Positions 10,330 through 22,037 of a stretch of DNA of 64,000 bases are shown here, in pieces. The notes below the pieces were generated by a model. It saw only the letters and a list, made by a program, of their open reading frames with translations. It did no database searches and had not been told where the DNA came from. Each line of letters opens with the position of its first letter. Within the stretch, counting starts at the first letter, position 1. Location of the stretch: assembly GCF_943734655.1 (NCBI RefSeq), contig NC_071354.1:37225347-37289346 (forward strand), in the 5' to 3' direction. This stretch comes from Sabethes cyaneus (Eukaryota; Arthropoda; Insecta; Diptera; Culicidae). The position numbers and the translations under genes were made by a program.

Positions 10330-10520
10330 ACTATAGAAAGCATAGTCAGCATTTCATTCTTACTATTTATTTAGTACTAACTATATACAATATCGTACCT
10401 GAATGGTTTAACATCCACGACTTCGAATAGTAGCAACTAATATGAAACTATATCACGAACAATCACTATTGGTCATATAGTACATTTATAATACTTACCG
10501 TTTTACCAATAGTTTTTGAT
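10330..10520. other. AT-rich flank, no gene
   Basis: Many ACTATA/TATAGT words and no ORF; likely old repeat sequence. Confidence 0.4.
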
Positions 10521-10733
10521 TATGCGGGATTCGAATTAATTAACTTTATGGCAGAAAAATGTTAATGTTTGATTTTGTACCGCATGAAACAAAAGTACAT
10601 CGAGTCAGCTGTAAAGTTTACATATCCGGGATAGAGAATCACCAATTATTTTCAGTCTGCACGGTTTTCCAATGTGTTTTCAAATGCTAACGGATTTGTT
10701 GTTGTGATTAGCATCATCTGCGCCAAGAACCAA
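10521..10733 (+). repeat. Dispersed repeat, inverted partner at 20669-20883
   Basis: About 213 bp starting TTCGAATTAATTAACTTTAT and ending near ATCTGCGCCA. It recurs in reverse complement about 10 kb to the right with roughly 90% identity by eye. No ORF and no clear terminal inverted repeat. Confidence 0.75.
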
Positions 10734-11036
10734 ACATAGGACGATGGTTTTTAAAGGATTTTCTTCTATGTGTCATGTCAGTTCGTCAGTGTCGCTACGT
10801 TTCACTCGACAGCCTCGACATTGTTTTGGGCCCGTTGGCCCGTTCTGCAGGCCCCCTCCAGAAATTGTTCTCATTGGAATTGGAAACCGGGAAAAAAACT
10901 CAGTGTATATGTTCCCGGTGTGTAGATATTTTCTTTTTCTCTAGGCATCGCAAAAGCGTAGTTGTCGTCAGCATCAGTAGCTTAGTAGCCATCCCGGCTT
11001 ATGCTGTTTCAAGGGTTCGTCTCCATTCAACTACAT

Positions 11037-12050
11037 CTTTTTTTTATTTTTTTTTATTAGGAGAAGGAAAACCCCTGGGAGTGAAGCTGCTTAGCCTCTT
11101 CTCCCATCTTGAACCACTCGTCGTAAATTTCCCAGTCATAGACGTCGCAAATCACTTTCGACCTGGTCGAGCCATTTTGCACGTTGAGCCTCCCTGTTCC
11201 TGATGCTGGTACAGTTGTTAAGGAGAACTGTTTTCGTCGCACTGTAGCCTACCGACTTTCGCCAGATGGCGATGGCAATCGCTCCAAACAGTGCTTGTAT
11301 GTAGCTCATGATTCATACGTCTCCGTTACTCTCCGCTTTCAGTTTGTACTCCGCTAAGTATCGTCCGCAGTACCTTCCGCTCAAACATAGCGTATGCCTA
11401 GCGTTTTACGAAGGGCAAAGGAAGCCTAATTTCCCGCTTAAATGCGCAACTAGATCCCCTTACTAGTGTTGTTGTCCGTGTGCACCAGAAATCCCAAATA
11501 CACGAACCCATCTGCCACTTCTAGTTAGACGCCATCAACAGTTACCGTCCGCGAGAGGCACGCGTTTGTTTCCTTTGAGTTTTTATTTGGTCTTGGTCGC
11601 ATTTATGTTTAGAACACTCGTCCTAGATTCCGATTTCGCCGGATCACCCCTTCAAGTACGATGTTGAATAGCATGCAAAATAAGCCGTCACCTTGTCCCA
11701 ACTTTCGCCGCGTCTCAAGTAATTCGAAAGTATCCCCGAGATGCACACGAAACACAACACTCTCTCCAGTGTAGCTCTGCTCACTTGCGTCAGTTTATTC
11801 AGAAAACCGTGTTCGTGCATTATCTGCCATAGCTAGTCTCGATCGACTGTATCGTATGTTGCATTGAAATCAATAAAGATGTGATGCGCGGACAGGTTTT
11901 ACTCCCGATATTTCTGGTAATTGCGCGGACCCTCATCAAGCCCGCCTGATATTTCCCTACAAAATTTTGTGCTATCGGTAACAGCCAGAGTAACAAGATC
12001 ATGATTAAAAAATGTTTGGAAGGCACCCACTGGGCCCTCTCCAGGGAAAT
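11037..12050 (-). mobile_element. Degenerate RTE-like non-LTR retrotransposon
   Basis: Read on the minus strand it ends at the left in a T-rich run (11037-11060), i.e. an A-rich 3' tail. It carries broken reverse transcriptase blocks: FIDFNATYDTVDRDQLW near 11870-11820, then a C-terminal WLDQVE-type block near 11170. Several frameshifts and stops; 5' truncated. The related FIDFKAAYDS blocks elsewhere in the window suggest one RTE lineage. Confidence 0.7.
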
Positions 12051-12210
12051 TTCCTAGCTACGCCAATGCCAATAGGCTGCTGCCACCCATACCCGAACGC
12101 GTTCACTTTTAAACACTTAACAAAAAGCACCTAGTTCGGTATAATTCTACCGAAATCTAAGCAGCTGAACGTTCGGTAAAAATTTTTATGCTGCTACATT
12201 TTTAAATAAA

Positions 12211-12269
12211 TCTGGCTTTAGTTTTCAAAAGGTCATGCATTATACGACCTTTTGAAAATTAAAGCCAGA
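12211..12269. repeat. Perfect-arm hairpin
   Basis: Arms of about 23 bases (TCTGGCTTTAG... and its complement ending AAAGCCAGA) around an 11-base loop. Likely the centre or end of a small fold-back repeat; no promoter or gene next to it. Confidence 0.6.
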
Positions 12270-12416
12270 AATACGCAATGGTACACGGAGAAAAATGTAT
12301 GCTAAAAACAACCATATTTTAGGTTGTTACAACCAGATTTTCAAATTGAAATTTGCGTAAATATATATTTGGTTACTTTGACAAACCGCGATGTTTGAAA
12401 TTAACTAAAATATTAG

Positions 12417-12700
12417 CACAGACAAACAGACATAACTCTTGGAAGAAAAATCAACAAAAATTATCGTAACTCGCATTTAGCCTGAACACTAGCGCCATCT
12501 ATGATCGACATTCCCAAATATCAAATAGCAATATGGGTATCCCTCGAAGTAGCAAGTATTTTTTATGGGGAATTCCCCTTCTTTCGTCAAAAAGCGCCAC
12601 TTTGACCAAAACGGAGACATTCCCAACTAAGCCCAAATTTGAAATGACGGTTTAATCGGTACGATGAATGGAAAACGAGTGTTATGTCTGTTTGTCTGTG
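12417..12700. mobile_element. 284-bp MITE with 7-bp target duplication (copy 1)
   Basis: Perfect 20-bp terminal inverted repeats beginning CACAGACAAACAGAC, flanked by the duplication ATATTAG (12410-12416 and 12701-12707). No coding capacity. The TSD length fits neither Tc1 nor hAT; P-like is possible but unproven. Contains GGGGAATTCCCC at 12567-12578. Confidence 0.88.
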
Positions 12701-13069
12701 ATATTAGGTTGTTTTTGCTTTAGGAATTAACTTCAATTCAACAAATATTTGTTTGAAGTAACCAGAATCTTGGTTGTTTAATTTTGACAGCTGATATCTT
12801 TTAGGTAATATCAACCAAACTGTATAGTTTGATCTAAACAGATTTTAGTTTTAAACAAACTGATTCGTCTTTTAAGTTGAACATTGAAACGTTTGAAAGA
12901 AACTAATATTGGTTTTTGAAATAAACCAACAATTTTACTGAAACAAATTAATATTGTTTTTTGAATTGAACATTGAAACGTTGGATGTAACCCATGATGT
13001 TATTTGAAACAACCAATAAACTTATTGAACAAATAAAGGATTTTAGTAGATCGGCACTATTTTCTTTTT

Positions 13070-13221
13070 GACGACTAACATTTCAATAGGGTCCAAGTCT
13101 AACATGTAAACAAACCGAGTGCGGATTCGTTTTTGCTAGGTCAGTGGCCAGCATACAAAAAAGAACCATTACTTGGTTTGTTTACATGTTGGACTTAGAC
13201 TCTATTGAAATGTTGGTCGTC
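13070..13221. mobile_element. 152-bp fold-back element
   Basis: Arms of about 47 bases, starting GACGACTAACATTTC and ending GAAATGTTGGTCGTC, around an unpaired centre of about 58 bases. Related in plan to the fold-back at 20190-20336; both sit inside larger TA-type repeats. Confidence 0.8.
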
Positions 13222-13347
13222 TTTTCTTTTTTTCGTCCATGTAACGCAGATTCAAAAATTAATTTGATATTTTTAAGATGACACTGGTATATTATCTCTA
13301 TCTGTGTATGAAATTATTGACATTACACTTGTAATAAAGTTTTTTGT

Positions 13348-13434
13348 TTTTTTTTCATATTTATATATATTTATATATATTTATATATTTATATTTATTC
13401 ATACTATAACTACTATTATAGTAGTAGTAGTAGA
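13348..13434. repeat. AT-rich microsatellites
   Basis: TATATATTTA repeats, followed by a short TAG run (about 13420-13434). Confidence 0.85.
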
Positions 13435-13464
13435 ATTCAATATTATTCACCAGCTCAGTTAAAG

Positions 13465-13748
13465 CACAGACAAACAGACATAACACTCGTTTTCCATTCA
13501 TCGTACCGATAAAACCGTCATTTCAAATTTGGGCTTAGTTGGGAATGTCTCCGTTTTGGTCAAAGTGGCGCTTTTTGACGAAAGAAGGGGAATTCCCCAT
13601 AAAAAATACTTGCTTCTTCGATGGACACCCATATTGCTATTTGATAATTGGGAATGTCGATCATAGATGGTGCTAGTGTTCAGGCTAAATGTGAGGTACG
13701 ATAATTTTTGTTGATTTTTCTTCCAAGAGTTATGTCTGTTTGTCTGTG
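13465..13748. mobile_element. 284-bp MITE with 7-bp target duplication (copy 2, inverted)
   Basis: Same family as 12417-12700 in opposite orientation, same length and 20-bp ends, flanked by GTTAAAG (13458-13464 and 13749-13755). The second independent 7-bp duplication confirms the TSD size. GGGGAATTCCCC at 13587-13598. Confidence 0.9.
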
Positions 13749-13764
13749 GTTAAAGTATGTGCAC

Positions 13765-16700
13765 GTAATTCATATGACTGAAAATGCTCTTTGAAGCCGA
13801 CAACTTGGAACTTTTCACATAGGATCAATAGTTTACTATCAATGTTCAAAAAGATTTCCAAAATTTTGGCTATCTCTTTCGAAATCAAAACAAACATTGA
13901 ACCTCTTTTATATATTGCTTCACACTTGACAAAAGATTTTAGAAATACTATGGATTTTGTATCAATATTATGATAATTGAAATCAATGTACTGATTATAT
14001 TGAGACTGGAATTGATTCAAATATGTTGCATTTTCGTCGTATGTAACTTTTGGGAAAATGAAGCTGTTAGTGATACAATCATGTGCAAATTTGAAGTTAG
14101 CTTTAACGGCTATAGAAAAGCACATAACTTTTTTCTATCTTCGCTTTTGACGAATCCTACGGTCAAAATGTTATGTAGGAAACAGGGTACATTCAGATAA
14201 ATGGCGCAAATAGAGGTCGACTTGGAATGGCAAGAGGATGTATCGCTTGTTGTAAAATCGTCAAAATAGATGTTGATTGGAATAACGGTTCTGCAACACA
14301 TTTCTGCAGTTCGCTCCTGCCAGATGGATCTATCAGTCAATGAGCGGATCACTCCGTCATTCGACAGCTTTAGGTTGATGATAATAGCATTGTATACTCC
14401 CTCACACTCTAAGTAAGCTTTCAGCATAAACTTCACTGGCATAAGTACTCCTTGTATTTTCTCATGAGCCTAAAATGATATAAAAAAACATTAGTTACTT
14501 TACAACCCTGATGCATACACAAAACATTACTGTTTCATTAGCCAGTTCAGCAGATAACAATGCCTTATTGAAACTAAAGAAAGTTGGGTCTTCATATAAC
14601 TCATTTTTTTCAGTTGCTGAATAAATTTGTATTCTGATGTACAATCAAAATTTCCAAGCACCATATCGAGTACCTCTACCTCCCTACACTCACTAGCCAT
14701 ATTTTCAGTCATATGTAAATTATTAATTATTGAACTAAGTGGCTGAATAATATTCTGCTTGATATCTTTATTTATGTTAAATGCTACTTTTCTTGTCAAC
14801 CCATTTTCGCTCAACCACTTTAATGTCATGCTCATGCTTAATCTGCTTGCATCAACAGTTGCTAACTATACAGTAGAACTAGAGGGCTGACTATCGAGGT
14901 TTATATCATTTGTATTATTTTCTCTGAAATGGTTATGATTCTCAACTTCGAATCCAATATGATCATTGTTTTTATATAGTGGTTTAAAATCATTGATTGT
15001 ACACTCGGTGGCATGTTTTTGAGGTTGTTTTTTTCTCTGCAAAGCGATACGTGATTCCGTGGGCTAGTCAGCGACGTAAGTAAACGACCACAGTTTTGAA
15101 TACACATGTATCCATGTAAAGGGTCGTGCATCCGTTTAACGTGTTGAAAATATTGATTAATGGAGCTACCCTCCCATTTGGCGTTAACTACGGCGTTGAT
15201 CGAAAGTATTTTCGTTCGACAGGGGCTTTCAAGTTGAAACTCGTAGATAATATGATTTAACAGATTCCACGATCCTGCACACTCTACAGCAAACGGTAAG
15301 CTGTAAACTTTGTACAGCTTGAAACAGATGTCTAATGCTTTAAGAAAGGTAGGAAGCTTGAAAAAGGGTCTCCGAAGGATACGATAAACAAGTCCAGCTT
15401 TGATAGATTAGGTCCAACGATGATCACAAATGGACACGATGGCATTCCTCTATCCTTACATCGCGAGTTTTTGTGAGCTTCTACCTTCGACTGTAGGTCA
15501 GTTGTGTCCTGCACCCACAAAATGAAACTATTACGATTTTCGATCTAGCTGGGTTTCCACTTCGACTTATCGGAGAGCGTCCGAATCGAGCATGGTAGAA
15601 TGTAAGGTAACAATAACGAAAACACAGCGTCCCGGCAATCTAGAAATAAACCAAAATAATCATACAGTACTGTCATGTGTGTAAAATGTAATATAATGTA
15701 CAGTAAACTCCAATTTAGTCTGCCTCAGATTGTACATATACGACCAATTTAATCGACCCCCTAGTGCCTAGTTATAGGTCTCAGGACCAGAAAAGCTGAT
15801 CATTTGTATGCACCGGCTAATTTTTAGAATTTGGAATACGAAATAGCTACCAGAGGAATGGAAAGATAGGGTTATCCATAAATACCACAAATCAACGTAG
15901 AATGAACCTATCTTATAGTTTCTCTACAAAGCTGGATTTAATCTGTGTATTTATGATTATCCGATTTAGTCATAGCTGCGTACTTTGTTACACCGAAACG
16001 TGAGTATGACAAAATCCGGAAATTTAAATGGTTTTGAATGAAATAAAAAATACTTCCCAGGTAACCAATAAGCATTTCCAATGCAATTAAAAAGCAAGCC
16101 AATAAGCATTTAAGTTGCCTTAAATGCTACTTAAATGCTATTTTGGCAAAATATGCGGCTACTTTACTGCTAGCCCTCTTATAGTGCTGACAATGCTTAT
16201 TTCCAGCTAATTACCAACAAGAAGAATTTAAATAGAATTGTGGATGCCAATTTACAACAGTTATGCAGTCAAAAAGCTGATAAACAACAACCTGCAGTAT
16301 AAAACGCCAGGGATGCTAATTAACGGCTGATTTACTGCTTATTTTAATGCTTATTGGTTACCTGGGTTTACCTTCACTCAGTTCACCTTCCAGTAAACTT
16401 AAGATAGCTTTCCCAGCTTTATCAGTCACATCTGCGACGAAAACAGGGTTCAATGTTTTGACGAGTACATCCCATTTATCGAACAGTGCAGAGTTTTTTG
16501 TCGGGAACTTTATATTGAAATCAATTCGTGCCAACTGATATCCGTCGGGTTTCCGAAGCGTCGGCACTAATTCCAAAATTATTTCACACGATCGTTGCTC
16601 CAGATTATTAACTTCGTACATTCGTAATGTACATGTTGATGCCCATTTTTGCATAACTGCTGGCCACTCATCTTCATGGTTTCGCCTGTTGATATTCAAT
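13765..16700 (-). pseudogene. Decayed multi-exon gene of an uncharacterised animal family (SAMD3-like/transposon-linked)
   Basis: A series of minus-strand segments reads in order as one protein. 16699-16372: block with LVPTLRKPDGYQLARIDF and FDKWDVL. 15649 leftward: DCRDAVFSLLLPYILP, then a C2H2-like segment (YFQHVKRMHDPLHGYMC). 14835-14527: TRKVAFNIN and VLGNFDCTSEYKFI. 14442-14110: IPINIYFDDFTTSD. Then a tail ending FKEHFQSYEL. From memory this order matches a family annotated in animals as sterile-alpha-motif-domain-containing-3-like or uncharacterised, often repeated and probably mobile in origin. An in-frame TAG (15545-15547) and a frameshift near 15355 break it. A splice join 16371/15649 (GAAG|GT...AG|AT) fits, and a MITE fills that intron. 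Function unknown. Confidence 0.55.
16056..16366. mobile_element. 311-bp MITE in an intron of the decayed gene
   Basis: Terminal inverted repeats of about 20 bp beginning CCCAGGTAACCAATAAGC. The interior repeats AATGCTTATT and AAGCATTT words. Target duplication not clear. Confidence 0.75.
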
Positions 16701-17627
16701 CCCTAAAAGATATTACGTTGGTTAACTTGAGATATTTGACCTAAAAGCAAAGCAGAGCCTAAGTGCTAGAATCTTCGAAGGCAACTGTTGGCGTGCAGGA
16801 CAATTACGGGACTAGCGCTATGGTCACCACCACCACCAATTATTTTTCTTTGCGTTGCGTGCGGATCAATCAATAGTAGGTATTCAATAATAGCAGTTAT
16901 AAATATAGTATCAGCGTTTTCAACTCGTAATCATTGGGCTAATTGTGGATAGAACGAGAACTAATATAGATAGTTTTTAAACGGTTATAAAAAGAATGAC
17001 TATTATAGTCAGATTATGATCACATTAAGCAGTCTAAACTGAGCTATTAATAATAACTTTTACTTTTATAACTTATTTTTTTCTTACTGTTATAAAATAC
17101 CTAGCAGCAAAATAGTCCAGCAACAGAAGCAGCAGCAGGCAGCAAAGCCAGTGGCCCTTTCGAAGGGTAACAGCACTGCTCAGCAGGAGGCGGAACTACA
17201 CCGGCGGTACGGTACTCTGCTTTTCACCTCGAACAGCAGCGAGGCCGCAAATCAGCATCGGACCACGACAGACACGAGGTCCTATGCGAGGGTACACACG
17301 GTATACAGCTCAGATGCTATTAAGCCAAAGAAAACAAGCTAAATTTTTCCGCACAATTCGCACACACGACGAACCAGATGAACAAAGAAGGTCTACCGAG
17401 GTTTTTATCGTTTTACACACCAAAGCTTATTTCGAAAAACACCAAAATGCTTATAATATTTATTTTCAACGAACTTTTCACATGCGACCGACGCGACGGC
17501 TCGGAAAACAATTAATTCGCGATGGCGGTACGGTGCTGCAATATGTTCAGGGTTTTGCGTGAGGAAAAACGAGAGAAAAGAATGAGATTTCCTGTATGTG
17601 CGAGCAGCCTGTGAAATCATTTTTACT
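16701..17627. other. Non-coding stretch with CAG-rich patch
   Basis: Contains a CAGCAGCAG patch (about 17120-17150) and short chance ORFs whose residues show no family features. No gene supported. Confidence 0.4.
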
Positions 17628-19944
17628 GCCGTCAATTCGCGACTACGAAGTTGCTGATATTTGTTTGGTTTTTATGTGAGAAAAAAGAAGAGGGAAGTAT
17701 TTTTGCTTTTTACCTTTGTTATACTATATAACAAAGGTTTAGGAATTGGTCGAAAAACACAAAGGTGATCTAAGGCCCGGAGGGCCGAGTCACATATACC
17801 AATCGATAGGGTTCGACGAATTGAGCAATGTCTGTGTGTGTGTGTATGTGTGTGAGCGCTGCTTATTTTCTATCGCCTATTTCTCGGAGATGGCTGAACC
17901 GATTTGTCTGCTATTACTTTTGTTTGAAAGGTATTATAGTGGAGAACATTGCTGTGCTATCTGTTTTGTGGTCCGACTTTTCGTTTAAAAGTTATAAGCA
18001 AGAATGTGAAAACTACGTGACACGATTTTCTCCGGAACCACACAATCAATTTCATCGATCTTAGTACCAAATGAAAGCTCTTACTATTGCTAAACATTGT
18101 GCCAAGTTTTATTGAAAACAAACAAGTGGTTTAAAAGTTAGCCTTAAAAAACCAGTTTTGACATGGTTCAAATGATCGCCTGTTTCTCAGAGATGGCCAA
18201 ACCGATTTATGCGCTATTAGTTTCATTTGGCAGGTAATATAGCCGGATAGATCACTATTGAATGGTTTTTTGATTGGACGTTTAATTTGAAAGTTATGAG
18301 CAATCGTATACACCACACCAAAATTAACAATTATTTATAATGATTTTAACCAAGATAATTTATCTAATTTCAATTATTTTTATATCAAACGAGAGGTTTT
18401 GACACTACGAATATATATACAAAATTTCATAAGAATTGGTTTTACCGGTCAAAAGATATTAACACTCGTGCCAACTTTTGTAACACGGTTACTCGCGCGC
18501 ACAATAGCCCAAACCAAAGAAAACGTGCGTATTAGACTTTTGACATTTGACATTTATCAAACCTTTGGGAGAGTTTCTTGAAATTGAATGCTCTATCGTC
18601 TGATAGAATTTAAATTTTGATTAATCCCCCTAAAAGTGAAATAAAAAAATTATTTTTCTTCAGTTTCAATATAACACATTGATATGCTCTGCAAAGTTTT
18701 AGAGCATATCATTACAAGAAATTTTGCTGAAGACAGAAATCTTCTATCTCTTCAGCGAAGTTAGAGAAATTTTATTTATGGTATATGCAATTGTAAAATC
18801 AGTTTATCTATTTTAGCTCTTTTTGTAATTGTTATATGACTTTTTTGTGTATTACAAAGCTGTGCAAACAGTAAAAATACACAACTTTGCTGAACATAAT
18901 ATCCCTCTACTTTGAACTTTGATCATAAAAGACTCTGATTTTGACCCCGAATTACTCGACTACCAACAGATGGATACATTTTATACATTTTACATTTGCT
19001 GATAGTTTTGCTGCATGCAGACACCATTTTTCCATATGAAGAAACGAGAGAAAATTTCAGTTGGGGCCAATTGCAGTACACCTTAATGCTGCTAGCTTCG
19101 TTTCTGTAATGTCGATTTATGCTGATCTATTTTCCCAACAATTTAACGTATTAATGCATTGAATAATTATGACATTTTTCTCATAACAAGTTTATTGAAA
19201 AATATACGTTAGATAAACAACGATTTGTAACTTTATAACACTATGGCGTTCAAAAACCTACACGTGTTGTATAAAATACAACAGCGTGAGTAACCGAAGG
19301 TTAATAAAAATTGATGAAATTTATTCAAGAAAACTTTATTATTGTGAATCAGATAGAATGGCATGACAGGAAATTATGCATAGTTCAAAAACTCATAAAC
19401 TAGACCTTTACTACGCAATGTATATGTTAAAGAATATTATTTCTTCTTACAACTTACTTTTACTTGCATTTACCCACATTAGTAACAACTTACTCAGCAA
19501 TTTCATAAGAAAAGGTACTATCAAAATCTATAAGTGCCGTAAAACGGGCTAACATTGATCACCGGGGTAACATTGATCAAATGGACCATTCGCATAAATA
19601 AGTGAAATAAACCACTACTGCCAACTTTCCTGAACTGATCAATGTTTCCCCGTTTTACAGTACTTCTATTTCGTTCAAAGTTTGTAAACTTATTCAGTTT
19701 CCAAAAATTTTATGTAAACAAACGCACCACGCAATCTTAACCAATAGATGATTTATTTTCCGAGGACTTGTCGATTTCTATCTAATAGCAAGTAAGACCG
19801 TATAACAAAGGTTCCTTTCACCACTAGGTGGATTAAATCAGGTTTTTCATCATTCATACAATGACAGTTCGGCATGGGATTTCGTATAAGTGCGAACAGG
19901 CTTAAAAATCTTTTTCAGCTTCGTAGTCGCGAATGACACGGTCA
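17628..19944. mobile_element. About 2.3-kb non-coding repeat with inverted ends
   Basis: The ends carry ATTCGCGACTACGAAG at 17636-17651 and its complement CTTCGTAGTCGCGAAT at 19921-19936. Just inside is AACCTTTGTTATA/TATAACAAAGGTT (17711-17739), and TATAACAAAGGTT recurs near 19800. After GGCCCGGAGGGCCGAG and a TG microsatellite, a module with TTCTCGGAGATGGCTGAACCGAT recurs in weaker form near 18185. From memory this text is common in mosquito repeats. No transposase reading frame; class not determined. Confidence 0.55.
19532..19665. mobile_element. 134-bp MITE
   Basis: Inverted ends AAGTGCCGTAAAACGGG / CCCGTTTTACAGTACTT, with inner TTGATCA/TGATCAATG words. Nested in the 17628-19944 repeat. 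Confidence 0.7.
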
Positions 19945-20189
19945 ACAACAACTAGCGAAAGTGATGATGAGGTAAACTCAAACTAAAAACAAGTTTGTTT
20001 TGAGCTATTTTTAAGGTTGGTATTTGCGTAACCATAAATTTAGTTTATTTATACCAACAGTTTAGGTTGATTTAAACTAACACTTCAATTTGAATTCAGG
20101 TAAAATTGACTGCACTTTGCAATCTAAATTTTGGTTGAAATAAACAAGTTTATGGTTGAAAAAAAGCAAACTTTTAGTTTGGATCAACT

Positions 20190-20336
20190 GTCGACCAACA
20201 TTTGAAAGGGGCGGATAAGCCAACTGTCAAGCAGAACGAGTGAGAGTTATTTCTTGCTGGAGCAGCATAGGAAAACGAACTCTCACTCGTTCTGTTTGAC
20301 AGTTGGCTTATCCGCCCCTTTCAAATGTTGGTCGAC
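20190..20336. mobile_element. 147-bp fold-back element
   Basis: Near-perfect arms of about 59 bases, GTCGACCAACATTTGAAAG... and its complement, around a short centre containing GCTGGAGCAGC. It could form a very stable hairpin. AACT lies on both sides, a possible 4-bp duplication. Confidence 0.85.
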
Positions 20337-20668
20337 AACTGATACTTAATTTGAAACAATGTGAGTTAATAAAGTTGAAATAATGTGGAAAAGTCGCTTC
20401 TTTCAACTAGATAGGCGAATTCGAGCAAAACTAAGAGCAACCGTTCGCTACCTGGTTGTGATTATTGGAACTACAAAAAAAGTGCAATTCCCAAAATGTT
20501 TGCTGGCACCTGTATGGAGCTCAACTTTAAAAGTAATATTTTACTGAATTAACAACAGTGGGAATGATAAAAATGGATAATAAAGGTAAGAAAATGCATT
20601 TCCTTTCATTTGATATATATTGTTTCTGATTCGGGAGATTATTAGAGCTTCGCAAGTGTATTTATGTT

Positions 20669-20883
20669 TACGAACTGATAGGTTATAATGGCGCAAGTGA
20701 TGCTAATCACGAAAATAAATCCGTTAGCATTTGAAAACACATTGGAATGCACTGAAGACTGAAAATAATTGGTGATGCTCTATCCAGGATATGTAAACTT
20801 TACAGCTGACTCTATGTACTTTTGCTTCATGCGGTACAAAATCAAACATTAACATTTTTCTGCCATAAAGTTAATTAATTCGA
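20669..20883 (-). repeat. Dispersed repeat, inverted partner of 10521-10733
   Basis: See 10521-10733. Here the element ends at ATTCGAAT (20878-20885), and the outer flank differs. Confidence 0.75.
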
Positions 20884-22037
20884 ATATTTTCACTTATTTT
20901 AACGTAGATAAACAAATTTCTTCCAATATTATTGCCCTTTGCATTGAAAGTTGGATTTTGAGCACACTTGTTCAGTCACACATTTTGTAGGTGAGAAAAG
21001 TTGCCAAAATTTCGTGGTAAAAACCCATGAATCTTGGTTGATTCCTATTTGAATTCTAATGCTTACGTAGAGTTGTTATCGACGCTACGAATAATATAAA
21101 AATAGTTTCTAAATACACAATTCCGTGCATAATTCATAATTTGAACAAATATGCAGCATATATGAAATAAATGAAAAATTAAATACTATTTGCTTTTCGT
21201 ACAACTGGTACTGGCGCCACTGCTAAATCAAATGTCAGCTCAGATGGGAGAGTTGTAATGATGGGAAATGCCGATCAAAATCTATAACGATTATTGATAA
21301 AGTTTTCTTATCGTTAATAATTAATAACGATAATATGACAGTATAAGCGTAAATACGTAAGAAATAGAACAAAAATGTTAAAATAATAACAAGCCAAGAA
21401 GAAGATTTCATTTTAAACCCTCCAATTTTCGATACTGTTCCGTGACGATAAAGTTTGATGGTATTATCGATATAAGATTACTAGCGATATTATCAGTAGC
21501 ACACTTTTCATCACAGTTTTGAACGTTGCACTTTATAACTGTGCAGTCCAATTGAGTGCGAAGAGCGCAATACGCTATCTAAAATCCTGACAATTGAAAA
21601 GGTTAATCAAAACCTGCATTTTATTTCAGCTTTTTTTTAAAAATGTATGGAGTTTGACAGCGATTTTACTTTTCATCACTTTTTTATGCAGCGCCTCCAA
21701 GCGGGTGATAGCTTGTCAAAAACGCCTATTAGTGAATTTAATTTAAACAAATTCCGATGTTAACGTATTCAAAAATTTAGTTTGGGCTTCAACCAAATTT
21801 ATGGTTGTTTTAAACTAGCCACATTTTTCTCCGTGTAAATTTGACCTGTGGTAACCTTGGTGGTAACACTGCTGGCAACCTTGGCACAATCCCGCCACAT
21901 TTATTTCGCATATCTCTAACAAATTGGTATCTACAAAAGTTGAAAACAAAAACAATTCATAAATGATTGATATTCATTAAAATTATTTTCAAATTTAGCG
22001 AAAATTTAGCAAAACTCTGATCCTATTATAATTTACA

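Larger units (their letters stand above)
12284..13241. mobile_element. TA-flanked MITE carrying two nested insertions
   Basis: Outer ends CACGGAGAAAAATG at the left and a decayed inverted partner (TTTTTTTCGTCCATG) at the right, each next to TA. The interior is full of GGTT/AACC words. Subtracting the nested MITE (12417-12700 plus one 7-bp duplication) and fold-back (13070-13221) leaves about 515 bp. A related end lies at 21822-21835. Confidence 0.55.
19945..21835. repeat. Repeat-rich block ending in CTCCGTG
   Basis: The left part is full of TTTAGTTT/AAACTAAA words. It holds the fold-back at 20190-20336 and the inverted dispersed repeat 20669-20883. The right end, CATTTTTCTCCGTG next to TA, matches the 12284 MITE end in inverse. 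The partner end on the left was not found. Confidence 0.4.

Noticed and set aside
17284..17562. 92-codon ORF near the CAG-rich patch
   Set aside because: No homology-like blocks; overlaps other chance frames.
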